Program-made: the position numbers and the translations under genes
Notes under the pieces: generated by a model
Database searches by the model: none
What the model was told of the DNA's origin: nothing
What the model saw: only the letters and a program-made list of their open reading frames with translations
Shown here: positions 1 to 11,638 of the stretch, in pieces
Numbering within the stretch: the stretch's first letter is position 1
How the letters are laid out: every line of letters begins with the position of its first letter
Assembly (NCBI GenBank): GCA_009698615.1
Contig: WLPU01000009.1
Span: 1 to 64,000, forward strand
DNA from: Actinomycetota bacterium
GTDB taxonomy: Bacteria > Actinomycetota > Actinomycetes > Nanopelagicales > Nanopelagicaceae
Length of the DNA: 64,000 bases
Direction: 5' to 3'

Positions 1-1187
1 ACATCACACAAAGTCTCACCTGTTGTGGTGTCCTTTAGACCCATAACAGCAACAATCATTCCAGCTCCTGCGCTGTCGCGTTCTTCGCGCTTGTTGGCGT
101 GCATCTGGTAAATCTTTCCGATGCGCTCTTTGCGATCCTTCGATGAGTTAAGAACTGCAGATCCAGTCTCAAGTACACCTGAATAAATACGGATGAAGTG
201 GAGCTTTCCAAGGTGTGGGTCGGACATGATCTTGAATGCAAGTGCCGAGAAAGGCTCTTTGTTATCTGGGTGACGGATTACTTCAACCTCTGAATCAGCC
301 ATGCTGTGTCCCACGATTGCTTCAACATCGAGTGGGCTAGGCAAATAACGAGTAACAGCATCCAACATTGGCTGTACGCCCTTGTTCTTGAATGCAGAGC
401 CACAAAGCACTGGAACAGCCTTCGCAGCCAAAGTTGCGCGACGGATCCCGTCGATGATCTCTTGCTCAGATAGTTCTGCACCGTCAAGATACTTTTCCAT
501 GACTTGGTCATCTGCTTCTGCAAGTGCTTCGATCAAAGTGTGACGGGCAACCTTGCACTTTTCTGCCAAAGCTGCAGGAATTTCTTCGATGAGGTAATCC
601 TCACCCTTCTTAGTTTCTCCTGGCCATACAAGTGCCTTCATCGCGATCAAATCAACGACTCCGAGAAAATCTGCTTCGTTTCCAATTGGAACTTGGAGAA
701 CAAGTGGCTTTGCATTGAGGCGAGAAACAATCATGCCTACACACATATCAAAGTTTGCTCCGGTGCGGTCTAACTTATTTACAAAACAAATACGTGGGAC
801 GTTATAACGATCTGCTTGACGCCATACAGTTTCAGATTGTGGCTCTACTCCTGCAACGCCATCGAAAACTGCAACTGCGCCATCGAGTACGCGCAATGAG
901 CGCTCTACTTCGACGGTGAAGTCAACGTGGCCAGGTGTATCAATAATATTGATGAGGTGGTCGTGCCACATACAAGTAGTAGCCGCGGAAGTAATCGTGA
1001 TACCGCGCTCTTGCTCTTGCTCCATCCAGTCCATTGTTGCTGCGCCTTCGTGTACTTCACCGATCTTGTAGTTGATACCGGTGTAGAATAAAATGCGCTC
1101 AGTGGTTGTGGTTTTGCCCGCGTCGATATGCGCCATGATCCCAATGTTGCGAACCTTGGCTAGGTCGATTGCAGTTTCCGTGGCCAC
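1..1187 (-). CDS. fusA: Elongation factor G, N-terminal part (cut by window edge)
   Basis: EF-G is the translational GTPase that drives ribosomal translocation. The minus strand reads from a GTG at 1187 ([20 protein letters not shown]) preceded by GAGGAG. The GTPase signatures are visible: P-loop [10 protein letters not shown] about residue 19, DTPGHVDF (G3) and NKLD (G4). About 395 codons are present, roughly the first 55 percent of a 700-residue family; the rest lies beyond position 1. The ORF track lists only shadows here because no stop codon is inside the window. It is the last visible gene of the rpsL-rpsG-fusA (str) operon, with a 51-nt gap after rpsG. Identification is firm; only completeness is unknown. 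Confidence 0.97.
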   Translation of the reverse strand, partial: MATETAIDLAKVRNIGIMAHIDAGKTTTTERILFYTGINYKIGEVHEGAATMDWMEQEQERGITITSAATTCMWHDHLINIIDTPGHVDFTVEVERSLRVLDGAVAVFDGVAGVEPQSETVWRQADRYNVPRICFVNKLDRTGANFDMCVGMIVSRLNAKPLVLQVPIGNEADFLGVVDLIAMKALVWPGETKKGEDYLIEEIPAALAEKCKVARHTLIEALAEADDQVMEKYLDGAELSEQEIIDGIRRATLAAKAVPVLCGSAFKNKGVQPMLDAVTRYLPSPLDVEAIVGHSMADSEVEVIRHPDNKEPFSALAFKIMSDPHLGKLHFIRIYSGVLETGSAVLNSSKDRKERIGKIYQMHANKREERDSAGAGMIVAVMGLKDTTTGETLCD

Positions 1188-1238
1188 TTATGCTCCTCTA
1201 ATAGTTTCTTGTAAAAGTCTCGGATTTGGTTTCGGTAA

Positions 1239-1709
1239 TTACCAGCGGTAGTGAGCGAAGGCCTTATTGGCTTCGGCCATTTTGTGAGTGTCTTCGCGAC
1301 GCTTTACAGCAGCGCCAAGACCATTGCTGGCATCAATTAATTCATTTGTAAGACGCTCTGCCATCGACTTTTCGCGACGTGCGCGGGAGAAGTCGACTAA
1401 CCAGCGAAGTGCAAGAGTGGTTGAACGTCCAGCTTTTACTTCAACTGGAACTTGATATGTAGCTCCACCAACGCGGCGTGAACGAACTTCAACGGTTGGT
1501 TTGATGTTATCTAACGCGCGCTTCAATGTAATAACTGGATCCACCTGAGTCTTTGCGCGACATCCTTCGAGTGCGTTATAGACAATAGATTCAGCGGTAG
1601 AGCGCTTGCCATGAAGAAGAATCTTGTTGATGAGAGCAGTAACAACAGGAGAGTTATAAACCGGATCAGCAATGACCGGAGCCTTTATCGCAGGACCTTT
1701 ACGTGGCAT
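1239..1709 (-). CDS. rpsG: Ribosomal protein S7
   Basis: S7 nucleates assembly of the 30S head and contacts the 16S rRNA 3' major domain. The 156-aa product ([20 protein letters not shown]) has the family length and the typical [13 protein letters not shown] and [11 protein letters not shown] segments. Its ATG overlaps the rpsL stop by one base (TAATG), so translation is probably coupled to rpsL. It is the middle gene of the str operon before fusA. Confidence 0.98.
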   Translation of the reverse strand: MPRKGPAIKAPVIADPVYNSPVVTALINKILLHGKRSTAESIVYNALEGCRAKTQVDPVITLKRALDNIKPTVEVRSRRVGGATYQVPVEVKAGRSTTLALRWLVDFSRARREKSMAERLTNELIDASNGLGAAVKRREDTHKMAEANKAFAHYRW

Positions 1710-2089
1710 TAGGAAGCCTTCTTCTCTCTCTTGGTGCCATAACGGCTACGTGATTGCTTACGATTCTTTACACCCTGTGTATCAAGGGAACCGCGAATGA
1801 TTTTGTAACGAACACCTGGAAGATCTTTTACGCGCCCACCGCGAACAAGAACAATGGAGTGCTCTTGCAAGTTGTGACCTTCACCTGGAATGTATGCCGT
1901 AACTTCCATGCCGCTAGTAAGACGAACACGTGCAACTTTACGAAGAGCAGAGTTAGGCTTCTTCGGTGTTGTTGTGTACACACGTGTACATACACCGCGG
2001 CGCTGTGGTGAACCTTTTAGCGCAGGTGTACTTGTCTTCGTGATCTTTTCTGCACGACCACGACGAACCAGCTGTTGAATAGTTGGCAC
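1709..2089 (-). CDS. rpsL: Ribosomal protein S12
   Basis: S12 sits at the decoding centre of the 30S subunit. The 126-aa product starts [12 protein letters not shown] and contains the conserved [12 protein letters not shown] and [13 protein letters not shown] loops. Both lysines whose replacement classically gives streptomycin resistance (in KKPNSA and RVKDLPG) are lysine here, so the protein looks streptomycin-sensitive at these sites. It is the first gene of the str operon; a 268-nt spacer with a short GC hairpin separates it from rpoC, which is transcribed in the same direction. Confidence 0.98.
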   Translation of the reverse strand: MPTIQQLVRRGRAEKITKTSTPALKGSPQRRGVCTRVYTTTPKKPNSALRKVARVRLTSGMEVTAYIPGEGHNLQEHSIVLVRGGRVKDLPGVRYKIIRGSLDTQGVKNRKQSRSRYGTKREKKAS

Positions 2090-2136
2090 TACTTCTTCTC
2101 CATTCGTTACTACTTCATTTTTATTACGCTTAACGA

Positions 2137-2153
2137 CCGACCCACGCGGTCGG
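2137..2153 (-). other. Short hairpin in the rpsL upstream leader
   Basis: CCGACC-CACGC-GGTCGG forms a 6-bp GC-rich stem with a 5-nt loop about 50 nt upstream of the rpsL start. There is no U-tract on the minus strand, so it is not an obvious terminator. It could be a leader structure of the str operon, but I cannot show function. Confidence 0.3.
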
Positions 2154-2261
2154 GTGTGTTGCCCGATTCGCGCAGAAGATGTCCGCTAAATAAATAGTGG
2201 ATAACTAGCCGAAAAGCTCTAAAAAAGAGCAGACGCGAAGGGTAACTCAGGCAGAGCCCCA

Positions 2262-2310
2262 GCGTCAAAACGGCCTCTTCTACTCCTGGAGGAGTAAAAG
2301 AGGCCGTTTC
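2262..2310 (-). terminator. Intrinsic terminator after rpoC
   Basis: A near-perfect stem (AAACGGCCTCTT...AAGAGGCCGTTT, extended by TACTCC/GGAGTA) lies 48 nt past the rpoC stop in the rpoC direction. The stem spans about 18 bp with one internal mismatch and a 4-nt loop. The following U-tract is short (TTTT). It separates the rpoBC transcript from the str operon. Confidence 0.75.
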
Positions 2311-2357
2311 GACACGCCGATAATCTCTTTTCGTTGCTATCTGGGGTTATCCCACCT

Positions 2358-5300
2358 TTAGCGAGGGACCTCGAATTCATCGAGGCGAACTGCCTCACCT
2401 GAGCCCTGGGACTCAAATGGGGTGAAGTCATACTCATCATAAGCAGCGTAAACGGCTGCTTTTGCTTCCTCTGTTGGCTCAACCCGGATGTTTCGGTAGC
2501 GGGCAAGGCCGGTACCAGCTGGGATGAGCTTGCCGATGATGACGTTCTCCTTGAGGCCCAAGAGTGGATCGGACTTCTCAGAAAGTGCGGCATCGGTAAG
2601 GACTCGGGTCGTCTCCTGGAAGGAAGCGGCCGATAGCCATGACTCTGTTGCAAGGGATGCCTTCGTGATACCCATAAGTTCTGGGCGACCTGAAGCAGCC
2701 TTTGCACCCGTTGCAACTACGCGACGGTTTTCAGTTTCAAAGCGACCACGTTCTACGAGTTCACCAGGAAGTAATTCAGTATCGCCTGCTTCTAGCACTG
2801 TGATCCGTTTGAGCATTTGGCGAACAATTACTTCAATGTGCTTATCGTGAATGCCTACACCTTGTGAGCGATAGACCTCTTGAATTTCGTTAACCAAGTG
2901 AACTTGTGTTGCACGTGGTCCGAGAATGCGAAGTACCTGCTTTGGATCAATTGCGCCAACGACCATCTTCTGGCCAACTTCAACGCGCTGTCCTTCTTCT
3001 ACAAGTAACTTCTGACGACGGATGATTGGGTAGGCAACTTCTTCGCCACCATCATCTGGTGTAACGACGATCTTGCGTCCCTTTGCATCTTCGCGGAATG
3101 AGACAACACCTGCTGCTTCAGCAATCGGTGCAACGCCCTTTGGTGTGCGTGCTTCGAAAAGTTCAACGACGCGAGGCAAACCATGAGTGATGTCATCGCC
3201 TGCAACACCGCCGGTGTGGAAGGTACGCATTGTTAACTGCGTTCCTGGCTCACCAATTGATTGCGCAGCAATGATTCCAACAGCTTCGCCGACATCAACA
3301 ATCTTGCCAGCAGCCAATGAGCGGCCGTAGCACATTGCACACTGACCGACCTTGCTATCGCAAGTAAGTACAGAGCGGATCTTCACTTCTGAAACTCCAG
3401 CAGCGATGATCTCGTTGATGATGAGATCGCCCATGTCGCGGCCAGCAGCTGCAATTACTTTGCCGCTAACTTCAACTGGCTCAGCAAGGCTACGACCGTA
3501 AACAGAAGTCTCTACATCTTTGTGCTTTGTAAGTACGCCAGAGGCGTTCTTTTCAGCGATTGGAAGAGTAAGTCCGCGATCGGTACCGCAATCTTCTTCA
3601 CGGATAATTACATCTTGCGCCACATCGCACAGGCGTCGGGTCAAATAACCCGAGTCAGCGGTACGAAGCGCAGTATCTGCAAGTCCCTTACGGGCACCGT
3701 GTGTAGAGATGAAGTACTCAAGTACAGATAGACCTTCACGGAAGTTGGACTTAATTGGGCGAGGAATAATTTCACCCTTTGGGTTAGCAACAAGTCCGCG
3801 CATACCGGCAATCTGACGGATCTGCATCATGTTTCCACGAGCACCAGAATCAACCATCATCCAGACTGGGTTGTTACGTGAGCTCTTGAAGTTCTCTTCC
3901 ATCACTTCGCCAACTTCTTTAGTGGCTTGCGTCCAGATCTCGATCAATTCTTGACGACGCTCGTCATCGGTGATGAGTCCCTTTTCGTATTGTGATTGAA
4001 CCTTGTCAGCTTTTGTTTCATAGCTTTCTAGAATCTCACGTTTGCGAGGTGGGGTAACAACATCTTCGATACCGATCGTTGCACCGGCACGAGATGCCCA
4101 ATGGAATCCAAGCTCCTTCAACGCATCGAGCGTTGCAGCAACTGTGACCTTTGGATATGACTCTGCAAGTTGTTCAACAATCTTTCCGAGTTCGGCCTTC
4201 TTCACATCTTTGTCAACGAATGGATAATCAGCAGGGAGGGCTTCGTTAAACAATGCGCGACCAAGGGTTGTCGAAAGCGTGATTGATTCACGGCCATCGA
4301 TTCCGTTGGAGGCATCAAGACGAATCTTGATTTTTGCTTGAAGGGCAACGCTGTGTTGATCGTGAGCCATGATCGCTTCTGCGATCGAACCGAAGGCACG
4401 ACCTTCACCCAATTCACCATCGCGTGCACTAGTTAAGTAATACAGACCCAAAACCATGTCTTGAGTTGGGGTAGTAATTGGACGGCCATTTGCTGGTGAC
4501 AAGATGTTGTTAGAAGACAACATCAATACACGAGCTTCAGCTTGAGCTTCAGCCGATAGAGGTAGGTGCACAGCCATCTGGTCACCGTCGAAGTCTGCGT
4601 TAAATGCTGTACAGACCAATGGGTGAATCTGGATTGCCTTACCTTCAACCAGTTGTGGCTCGAAAGCTTGAATACCTAGGCGGTGAAGCGTAGGAGCGCG
4701 GTTAAGAAGTACTGGATGTTCAGCAATTACTTCTTCTAGAACATCCCACACCACTGGACGAGCACGCTCGACCATGCGCTTTGCAGATTTAATATTTTGT
4801 GCATGATTGAGATCCACCAATCGCTTCATTACGAAGGGCTTAAAGAGCTCCAACGCCATCTGCTTTGGCAGACCGCATTGATGCAACTTCAACTGTGGAC
4901 CTACAACGATGACCGAACGGCCAGAGTAATCAACGCGCTTTCCGAGCAAGTTCTGACGGAAACGACCTTGCTTACCCTTGAGCATGTCTGAAAGAGATTT
5001 CAGTGCTCGGTTACCAGGACCGGTAACTGGACGTCCACGACGACCGTTGTCAAACAAAGCATCTACTGCTTCTTGCAACATGCGCTTTTCGTTATTGACA
5101 ATGATCTCTGGAGCACCGAGATCGGCAAGACGCTTCAAACGATTATTACGGTTAATAACGCGGCGATAGAGATCATTTAGATCTGAAGTCGCAAAGCGTC
5201 CACCATCGAGTTGAACCATCGGGCGAAGATCTGGAGGAATAACAGGAACAACATCGAGCACCATTGATGCAGGATGATTGCTAGTAGTTAAGAATGCGTT

Positions 5301-6200
5301 AACAACTTTGAGACGCTTAATAGCACGAGTCTTCTTTTGACCCTTACCGTTCTCGCTCAAGTCATTCAAGATTGCATATTCGGCTTCAAGATCAAAGGTC
5401 TCTAGGCGACGCTTGATTGCAGCAGCGCCCATGTCTCCCTTGAAGTACATGCCGTAACGATCTTTCATCTCACGATAAAGACCTTCATCACCTTCAAGAT
5501 CTTGAACCTTCAAGTTCTTGAAACGTGCCCACACCTGCTCGAGACGATCGAGTTCGCGCTGTGAGCGATCGCGAATTTGCTTGAGCTCGCGCTCTGCACT
5601 CTCGCGCACCTTACGGCGAACATCTGCTTTGGCTTCTTCAGCCTCAAGTCCAGATAAATCTTCTTCTAACTTCTTGGTGCGAGCATCGAGATCATTGTCG
5701 CGACGAGTTTCGATCTTCTTCAGATCTTTTGCCAACTTGCTTTCAAGCTGTGGCAAATCTTCTTCGCGAAGTTCTGTATCTACTTCAGTGATCATGTAAG
5801 CAGCGAAGTAAATAACTTTTTCGAGGTCTTTTGGTGCAAGGTCAAGGAGGTAACCCAAACGACTAGGCACTCCCTTGAAATACCAAATGTGAGTAACGGG
5901 GGCAGCTAGTTCAATATGACCCATACGTTCGCGACGTACCTTTGCGCGAGTTACTTCAACTCCACAACGCTCGCAAATGATTCCCTTAAAGCGCACGCGC
6001 TTGTACTTACCGCAGTAGCACTCCCAGTCACGAGTTGGTCCGAAGATCTTCTCGTCGAAAAGGCCGTCCTTCTCAGGCTTAAGGGTTCTGTAGTTAATAG
6101 TCTCTGGCTTCTTTACTTCTCCAAAGGACCATTCACGAATATTGCTAGCAGAAGCTAGACCAATTTTCAGTTGATCGAAAAAGTTGACATCAAGCATCAT
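2358..6200 (-). CDS. rpoC: RNA polymerase beta' subunit
   Basis: This is the catalytic beta' subunit of RNA polymerase. The 1280-aa protein has the N-terminal zinc finger (CYCGKY...ICERCGVEV, about residues 60-78), the active-site Mg-binding loop [14 protein letters not shown], and the second zinc site ([13 protein letters not shown]). The length fits actinobacterial beta'. It follows rpoB with a 14-nt spacer and shares its transcript. The ATG ATG double start gives a one-residue ambiguity. Nothing is missing or unusual. Confidence 0.99.
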   Translation of the reverse strand: MMLDVNFFDQLKIGLASASNIREWSFGEVKKPETINYRTLKPEKDGLFDEKIFGPTRDWECYCGKYKRVRFKGIICERCGVEVTRAKVRRERMGHIELAAPVTHIWYFKGVPSRLGYLLDLAPKDLEKVIYFAAYMITEVDTELREEDLPQLESKLAKDLKKIETRRDNDLDARTKKLEEDLSGLEAEEAKADVRRKVRESAERELKQIRDRSQRELDRLEQVWARFKNLKVQDLEGDEGLYREMKDRYGMYFKGDMGAAAIKRRLETFDLEAEYAILNDLSENGKGQKKTRAIKRLKVVNAFLTTSNHPASMVLDVVPVIPPDLRPMVQLDGGRFATSDLNDLYRRVINRNNRLKRLADLGAPEIIVNNEKRMLQEAVDALFDNGRRGRPVTGPGNRALKSLSDMLKGKQGRFRQNLLGKRVDYSGRSVIVVGPQLKLHQCGLPKQMALELFKPFVMKRLVDLNHAQNIKSAKRMVERARPVVWDVLEEVIAEHPVLLNRAPTLHRLGIQAFEPQLVEGKAIQIHPLVCTAFNADFDGDQMAVHLPLSAEAQAEARVLMLSSNNILSPANGRPITTPTQDMVLGLYYLTSARDGELGEGRAFGSIAEAIMAHDQHSVALQAKIKIRLDASNGIDGRESITLSTTLGRALFNEALPADYPFVDKDVKKAELGKIVEQLAESYPKVTVAATLDALKELGFHWASRAGATIGIEDVVTPPRKREILESYETKADKVQSQYEKGLITDDERRQELIEIWTQATKEVGEVMEENFKSSRNNPVWMMVDSGARGNMMQIRQIAGMRGLVANPKGEIIPRPIKSNFREGLSVLEYFISTHGARKGLADTALRTADSGYLTRRLCDVAQDVIIREEDCGTDRGLTLPIAEKNASGVLTKHKDVETSVYGRSLAEPVEVSGKVIAAAGRDMGDLIINEIIAAGVSEVKIRSVLTCDSKVGQCAMCYGRSLAAGKIVDVGEAVGIIAAQSIGEPGTQLTMRTFHTGGVAGDDITHGLPRVVELFEARTPKGVAPIAEAAGVVSFREDAKGRKIVVTPDDGGEEVAYPIIRRQKLLVEEGQRVEVGQKMVVGAIDPKQVLRILGPRATQVHLVNEIQEVYRSQGVGIHDKHIEVIVRQMLKRITVLEAGDTELLPGELVERGRFETENRRVVATGAKAASGRPELMGITKASLATESWLSAASFQETTRVLTDAALSEKSDPLLGLKENVIIGKLIPAGTGLARYRNIRVEPTEEAKAAVYAAYDEYDFTPFESQGSGEAVRLDEFEVPR

Positions 6201-6214
6201 AATTTCCTCTCCCC

Positions 6215-9200
6215 TTAGACTTCTTCAACGCTGCTTGGCTCAACTCGTGACAAGTTGATACCTAGCTCTTCGGCGGCACGGAACACTTCTTCATCTGTGT
6301 CGCGCATTTCGATTGCGACACCTTCGGAAGAGAGAACCTCAACATTGAGGCAGAGAGATTGCATTTCTTTGACAAGCACCTTGAATGATTCAGGGATGCC
6401 AGGCTCTGGAATGTTTTCGCCCTTAACGATTGCTTCATAAACCTTTACGCGACCAAGCACGTCATCAGATTTAATCGTGAGTAATTCTTGAAGTGTGTAT
6501 GCAGCGCCATATGCCTCAAGCGCCCACACTTCCATTTCACCAAATCTCTGACCACCAAATTGCGCTTTACCGCCCAGTGGTTGCTGAGTGATCATGGAGT
6601 ATGGACCAGTAGAACGTGCGTGAATCTTGTCATCCACCAAGTGATGGAGCTTCAAGATGTACATGTATCCCACTGAGATTGGAGTTGGGTAAGGCTCGCC
6701 ACTTCGACCATCAAAGAGACGCGCTTTTCCGCTAGTTCCAACAAGTTGAACTCCATCGCGGTTTTTCAAAGTGCTACCGAGAAGACCTGTGACTTCTTCT
6801 TCACGTGCACCATCAAATACAGGTGTTGCAAGGTTGGTTCCGGGAGCGCCCTTTTCTGCGCCAATATCTTTGAGGTGCTTCTGCCATGCCTCATCGATTC
6901 CGCCGAGATCCCAACCAGTTTTTGCAACCCAACCTAAGTGCATTTCAAGAACCTGTCCGACGTTCATACGTCCAGGAACACCGAGCGGATTAAGGATTAC
7001 ATCAACAGGTGTGCCATCTTCAAGGAATGGCATATCTTCTTGAGGCAAGATCTTTGAAATAACACCCTTGTTGCCGTGACGGCCAGCAAGTTTGTCACCA
7101 TCTTGAATCTTGCGCTTTTGAGCTACGTAAACGCGAACCAACTGGTTAACACCAGCAGCTAATTCGTTTCCTTCTTCGCTTTCAAAGACGGTGACGCCAA
7201 TAACCTTGCCGGATTCACCGTGTGGAACCTTGAGTGAGGTATCGCGAACTTCGCGAGCCTTCTCTCCGAAAATTGCACGGAGCAAGCGCTCCTCTGGTGT
7301 GAGTTCAGTTTCGCCCTTTGGCGTTACTTTTCCGACCAAGATATCGCCAGGTACAACATCGGCGCCTACGCGAATAATTCCGCGGTCATCGAGATCTGCA
7401 AGAACTTCCTCAGAGACGTTTGGAATATCACGAGTAATTTCTTCAGCACCAAGCTTGGTGTCGCGTGCATCAACTTCGTATTCTTCAATGTGAATCGAAG
7501 TCAATACATCGTCTTGCACTAAACGCTGTGACAAGATGATTGCATCCTCGTAGTTGTGGCCTTCCCATGACATAAATGCCACGAGCAAGTTCTTACCAAG
7601 GGCCATCTCACCGTTTTCGGTACATGGTCCATCGGCAATTACTGATCCAACTTCAAGACGCTGACCTTCAGACACTATAACTTTCTGGTTATAGGAAGTG
7701 CCTTGGTTGGAGCGTGTGAACTTATGAAGTGGGTAGGTCAAATAGGTTGAGTCATCGTTCATCACTGTTACTTGATCTGCTGAAAGTTCGGTCACAACGC
7801 CAGCCTTTGTTGCAACGACTACATCGCCTGCATCAACTGCTGCGCGAAATTCCATACCGGTTCCGATAAGAGGTGCCTCCGCGCGCATCAAAGGAACGGA
7901 CTGACGCATCATGTTAGAACCCATCAAGGCGCGGTTAGCATCATCGTGCTCGAGGAAGGGAATCATTGCTGTTGCAACAGAAACCATCTGACGAGGTGAT
8001 ACATCCATGTAATCAACTTCATCAGCAAGGATGTATTCAACTTCTCCACCACGGCGGCGAACTAATACACGCTCTTCTGAGAAATGATTGTCGTCGGTCA
8101 ATGGCGCATTTGCCTGAGCGATGATGTGTTCATCTTCTTCATCAGCCGTTAAGTAATCAACTTGATCGCTCACGCGACCCTTAGATACTTTGCGGTACGG
8201 AGTTTCGATGAAACCAAAAGCTGTTACACGGCCATAGGTTGCAAGTGAACCGATAAGACCAATGTTTGGACCTTCAGGAGTTTCAATCGGACACATACGT
8301 CCGTAGTGAGATGGGTGAACGTCGCGAACTTCAAAGCCTGCGCGGTCACGAGATAAACCACCAGGTCCAAGTGCTGAAAGACGGCGCTTGTGAGTTAAAC
8401 CTGAAAGTGGATTTGTTTGGTCCATGAACTGCGACAACTGCGATGTTCCGAAGAACTCCTTGATTGATGCAACCACTGGACGAATATTGATCAAGGTCTG
8501 AGGAGTAATAGCCTCAACATCTTGGGTTGTCATACGTTCGCGAACTACGCGCTCCATACGAGATAGACCGGTACGAACCTGATTTTGGATTAGTTCACCA
8601 ACGGTACGAAGACGACGGTTACCGAAGTGATCGATATCGTCTTTTTCCACGCGAACTTCGCGGCCGTATTCCATAAGTAGATCGCCCTTATGCAGCGCTA
8701 CGAGATAGCGAATAGTGGCAACGATGTCTTGAATTGTGAGCAAGCCCTGCTTGAGTTCAAGATCTAAACCAAGCTTCTTGTTTACCTTAAAGCGACCAAC
8801 CTTGGCCAAGTCATAGCGCTTTGGTTTGAAGTAAAGGTTCTCGATCAAACTCTGTGCAGCTTCCTTTGTTGGAGGCTCACCTGGACGCAACTTGCGGTAG
8901 ATATCAAGCAACGCTTCATCTTGAGTATTGACGTTATCTTTTTCAAGAGTTGCGCGCATTGATTCGAAATCGCCGAATTCTTCAAGGATTTGTTCGGCGC
9001 TCCAACCAAGTGCCTTAAGGAAGACCGTGACAGATTGCTTACGTTTACGATCGATACGGACTCCGACAAGATCCTTCTTATCAACTTCAAATTCCAACCA
9101 AGCACCACGGCCTGGAATGATCTTTGCAGTAAATACATCTTTGTCTGAAGTCTTTTCGATCTTACGTTCAAAGTAGACACCAGGTGAGCGAACTAACTGT

Positions 9201-9670
9201 GAGACGACAACGCGCTCGGTACCGTTGATAACAAAGGTTCCGCGCTTTGTCATGACTGGGAAATCTCCCATGAAAACAGTTTGGGACTTAATTTCGCCAG
9301 TGATGTTATTGGTAAATTCAGCAGTTACGAAAAGTGGTTGCGAATATGTTGTATCGCGTTCCTTGCAATGTTCGATGGAATACTTAGGTGGCTCAAAGCG
9401 ATGGTCTCTAAATGACAGACTCATCGTTCCTTGCAAATCTTCAATTGGTGAAATTTCTTCGAAGATTTCTTCCAATCCAGATTGCTTCGGAAGCTCGCCA
9501 CGGCTTGTGACTTCAGCTTGTGCAAGACGCTCGCGCCACACATCGTTGCCCAATAACCAGTCAACGCTTTCGATTTGTAGCGCTAAGAGATTAGGAACTT
9601 CAAGAGGTTCGCGGATCTTTGCAAAAGAAATACGGCGTGGTGCTACGGATTTGGTTTTTGACGCGGCCAA
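6215..9670 (-). CDS. rpoB: RNA polymerase beta subunit
   Basis: This is the beta subunit of RNA polymerase, which binds the nascent transcript and rifampicin. The 1151-aa product starts [20 protein letters not shown]. The rifampicin pocket ([20 protein letters not shown] followed by [14 protein letters not shown]) carries the wild-type Asp, His and Ser, so it is predicted to be sensitive. The signatures [17 protein letters not shown] and [12 protein letters not shown] are intact. It is the first gene of rpoBC; a 189-nt spacer upstream probably holds its promoter, though I see no convincing -35/-10 pair. Confidence 0.99.
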   Translation of the reverse strand: MAASKTKSVAPRRISFAKIREPLEVPNLLALQIESVDWLLGNDVWRERLAQAEVTSRGELPKQSGLEEIFEEISPIEDLQGTMSLSFRDHRFEPPKYSIEHCKERDTTYSQPLFVTAEFTNNITGEIKSQTVFMGDFPVMTKRGTFVINGTERVVVSQLVRSPGVYFERKIEKTSDKDVFTAKIIPGRGAWLEFEVDKKDLVGVRIDRKRKQSVTVFLKALGWSAEQILEEFGDFESMRATLEKDNVNTQDEALLDIYRKLRPGEPPTKEAAQSLIENLYFKPKRYDLAKVGRFKVNKKLGLDLELKQGLLTIQDIVATIRYLVALHKGDLLMEYGREVRVEKDDIDHFGNRRLRTVGELIQNQVRTGLSRMERVVRERMTTQDVEAITPQTLINIRPVVASIKEFFGTSQLSQFMDQTNPLSGLTHKRRLSALGPGGLSRDRAGFEVRDVHPSHYGRMCPIETPEGPNIGLIGSLATYGRVTAFGFIETPYRKVSKGRVSDQVDYLTADEEDEHIIAQANAPLTDDNHFSEERVLVRRRGGEVEYILADEVDYMDVSPRQMVSVATAMIPFLEHDDANRALMGSNMMRQSVPLMRAEAPLIGTGMEFRAAVDAGDVVVATKAGVVTELSADQVTVMNDDSTYLTYPLHKFTRSNQGTSYNQKVIVSEGQRLEVGSVIADGPCTENGEMALGKNLLVAFMSWEGHNYEDAIILSQRLVQDDVLTSIHIEEYEVDARDTKLGAEEITRDIPNVSEEVLADLDDRGIIRVGADVVPGDILVGKVTPKGETELTPEERLLRAIFGEKAREVRDTSLKVPHGESGKVIGVTVFESEEGNELAAGVNQLVRVYVAQKRKIQDGDKLAGRHGNKGVISKILPQEDMPFLEDGTPVDVILNPLGVPGRMNVGQVLEMHLGWVAKTGWDLGGIDEAWQKHLKDIGAEKGAPGTNLATPVFDGAREEEVTGLLGSTLKNRDGVQLVGTSGKARLFDGRSGEPYPTPISVGYMYILKLHHLVDDKIHARSTGPYSMITQQPLGGKAQFGGQRFGEMEVWALEAYGAAYTLQELLTIKSDDVLGRVKVYEAIVKGENIPEPGIPESFKVLVKEMQSLCLNVEVLSSEGVAIEMRDTDEEVFRAAEELGINLSRVEPSSVEEV

Positions 9671-9859
9671 GGAATGTCCTTCCGAACAGTTTTAGTGACG
9701 CACGGACAAAGGTCTCAGCCGCTATATGCATTGACCTCAAGGATTTTGTGCGAGGCGCAAGGGTATCTGGCAGGGCCTGCGCCTGTCCAACCGGCTGCTT
9801 GTATCACACCCAGGAAGGGCTTGCCATGGTTTTAGGAAGAATCTGTGGGAACCCAGCCT

Positions 9860-10264
9860 TTAGCGTGAGCGTGGATCTGGGGAATCCCCCTCTTTATTAG
9901 GTGCGAAGACCCAGAAGGCCCAGGCTGTGATCAAGGCGGGGATTGCATTCCAGCGCTCATCATGACTTTTAGAAAGGGAATTCACCACGGCGCTCAGGCC
10001 GCTCATAATCAGAAAAAAGCGTGGCAGCCATTGAGGGCGTACGGCTTTTGCGCCCCAAATCTGTAAGAGGGTCCATGCTTGAAGGAGCAAAAGCACAGTT
10101 GTGCCTAAGTAGGTCATGCGAATTCCAAGCGGAAATTGTGTGAATTGTCCACCAGCAGCGCGAGTCAATGAGAATGAGGAATTAAGGACAACTCCTACCA
10201 CGATAAAAATACTCCAAGCCATGGAAACAAGGGCTAAGGGTTTAAGAAGATCAGAGAGCTTCAT
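9860..10264 (-). CDS. Small integral membrane protein, unknown function
   Basis: The 134-aa product has about four hydrophobic segments: residues 8-28, 48-70, 82-96 and 105-120. The tail is polar (NKEGDSPDPRSR). I do not recognise the family. It lies alone between the rplL terminator and rpoB on the same strand, so it must have its own promoter or rely on read-through. Strand, composition and the hydrophobic pattern support a real gene; shadow ORFs opposite it are much shorter. Function cannot be inferred from the context, which is otherwise transcription and translation. Confidence 0.7.
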   Translation of the reverse strand: MKLSDLLKPLALVSMAWSIFIVVGVVLNSSFSLTRAAGGQFTQFPLGIRMTYLGTTVLLLLQAWTLLQIWGAKAVRPQWLPRFFLIMSGLSAVVNSLSKSHDERWNAIPALITAWAFWVFAPNKEGDSPDPRSR

Positions 10265-10307
10265 CTGCCAATGATGGAACTACTCAGGATGCCCGTCAAG
10301 AGCTCCG

Positions 10308-10352
10308 ATTCATAAAAAAGAAAGACCCCCGGCGAATGCCGAGGGTCTTTCT
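10308..10352 (-). terminator. Intrinsic terminator after rplL
   Basis: The stem GAAAGACCCTCGGC-ATTC-GCCGGGGGTCTTTC is followed by a T-rich run (CTTTTTTATG) on the minus strand, 28 nt after the rplL stop. It is a textbook rho-independent terminator ending the rplJL transcript. Confidence 0.9.
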
Positions 10353-10379
10353 CGCTAAATCTTTAAAAGGTGAAAGGAA

Positions 10380-10760
10380 TTACTTAACAGTGACAGTTGC
10401 GCCGGCTGCTTCTAGTGCTGCCTTTGCCTTATCAATTGCATCCTTTGGACCCTTTTCAATCAAAGTTGCTGGACATGCATCAACGAGATCCTTAGCTTCT
10501 TTCAAGCCAAGGCTTGAGTTGATGTTACGGACTTCCTTGATCACAGCAATCTTCTGTGAGCCAGCTGATTCAAGAATAAGCGTGAACTCATCTTGTGCAG
10601 CTTCGGCTGCAGCTGGAGCTGCTCCGCCACCTGCTGCTGCAACTGGTGCTGCTGCTGTTACGTCGAATTCAGTCTCGAATGACTTTACGAACTCTGAGAG
10701 CTCGACCAATGTCATTTCCTTGAACTGACTCAATAGGTCTTCAGTGCTGAGCTTTGCCAT
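10380..10760 (-). CDS. rplL: Ribosomal protein L7/L12
   Basis: L7/L12 forms the flexible stalk of the 50S subunit that recruits translational GTPases. The 126-aa product has the N-terminal dimerisation helix ([20 protein letters not shown]), an Ala/Gly hinge ([17 protein letters not shown]), and the C-terminal domain ([20 protein letters not shown], ...LVDACP). It starts 3 nt after rplJ and ends at a strong terminator. Confidence 0.98.
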   Translation of the reverse strand: MAKLSTEDLLSQFKEMTLVELSEFVKSFETEFDVTAAAPVAAAGGGAAPAAAEAAQDEFTLILESAGSQKIAVIKEVRNINSSLGLKEAKDLVDACPATLIEKGPKDAIDKAKAALEAAGATVTVK

Positions 10761-10763
10761 GAT

Positions 10764-11414
10764 TTATTCCTTCTCTTCTGTAGCTTGGGGTGCCTCTACA
10801 ACTTCGGCGACGGTTTCTGCTGGTGCAGCATCTGCTGCTGGTGCTTCGGTAACTGCTTCGACAACTGGTGCCTCAGCTACTACTTCAGCAATTGCTTCAA
10901 CAACTGGTGCTGCTGGAGTTACTGGTGCTTCTCCGGCTTCTTTCTTAATGCGAAGAGCATCAATAGTGCGTACTGCCTTAGCAAGCGATGCCTTCATAGC
11001 GCCAGCAAGCTTTGCCAAGAGAACCTCACGGGACTCAAGATCTGCAAGCTTGAAGATGTCAGCGGCTGTAACTGCTTTGCCTTCGTAAATTCCACCCTTG
11101 ATAACAAGGAATGGATTTTCCTTAGCGAAATCGCGCAAGCTCTTTGCTGCATCAATTGGATCGCCCTTGATGAATGCCAACGCTGAAGGGCCTTTGAGGA
11201 GTTCCGAAGGAACATCAACGCCAGCTTCTTTTGCTGCAATCTTTGTCAGGGTGTTTTTTACAACCGAATACTTAGTGTTTGCACCAAGGTTTCGGCGAAG
11301 TTGCTTCATTGAAGTCACGGATAGTCCGCGATATTCAGTGAGCACAGTTGCATTTGCTGTGCGGAAATCTTCCGTGAGCTCTGCTACTGCTGCTGCTTTG
11401 TCTGGGCGAGCCAT
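10764..11414 (-). CDS. rplJ: Ribosomal protein L10
   Basis: L10 anchors L7/L12 dimers on the 50S stalk base. The ORF track starts at a GTG (11423), but the ATG at 11414 ([10 protein letters not shown]) has AAGGAAAGG at 7-nt spacing and is preferred, giving 216 aa. The first 170 residues are the normal family. The last 45 are an Ala/Val/Glu-rich tail ([20 protein letters not shown]) that is unusually long, acidic and probably disordered. It is the first gene of rplJL, with a structured leader of about 225 nt upstream. Confidence 0.96.
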   Translation of the reverse strand: MARPDKAAAVAELTEDFRTANATVLTEYRGLSVTSMKQLRRNLGANTKYSVVKNTLTKIAAKEAGVDVPSELLKGPSALAFIKGDPIDAAKSLRDFAKENPFLVIKGGIYEGKAVTAADIFKLADLESREVLLAKLAGAMKASLAKAVRTIDALRIKKEAGEAPVTPAAPVVEAIAEVVAEAPVVEAVTEAPAADAAPAETVAEVVEAPQATEEKE

Positions 11415-11480
11415 TCGGTTCACCTTTCCTTATTCATTAAGTGGTGCATGGGGTAAAAACTAGGTCCTAGAAAATGAGAA

Positions 11481-11628
11481 AACCCGTGACGCGTAAGAGC
11501 GCACGGGTTAATCGTGAACACCTACGCTGGCGAGACTTTCGTCAATTTCATGGATTCACCTTGTGAGTAAATCCAGACCGGCGGTCTTTGGTTATTGCCC
11601 GAGGGTAGATGGCGACACCTACCCTCGT
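11481..11628 (-). promoter_or_regulatory. Structured leader between rplA and rplJ (candidate L10 leader)
   Basis: Two hairpins lie upstream of rplJ. CGAGGGTAG...CTACCCTCG (11600-11627) is a perfect 9-bp stem with a 10-nt loop. AACCCGTG...CACGGGTT (11481-11509) has an inner GCG/CGC extension and is followed by TTTTC on the minus strand. A short AGACC/GGTCT stem lies between them. L10(L12) autoregulation through an rplJ leader is well known, and this is its expected position. Alternatively, the U-rich second hairpin may partly terminate the upstream rplKA transcript. The assignment rests on position and pairing only. Confidence 0.5.
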
Positions 11629-11638
11629 CAAACTCGAA

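Noticed and set aside
2219-2716. 165-aa minus-strand ORF overlapping the rpoC 3' end
   Set aside because: It lies in another frame of rpoC, spans the terminator and has shadow-like composition (Ser/Arg/Leu-rich).
10785-11186. 133-aa Cys/Trp-rich plus-strand ORF opposite rplJ
   Set aside because: It is the antisense reading of the Ala/Val-rich L10 tail; composition is an artefact of codon complementarity.
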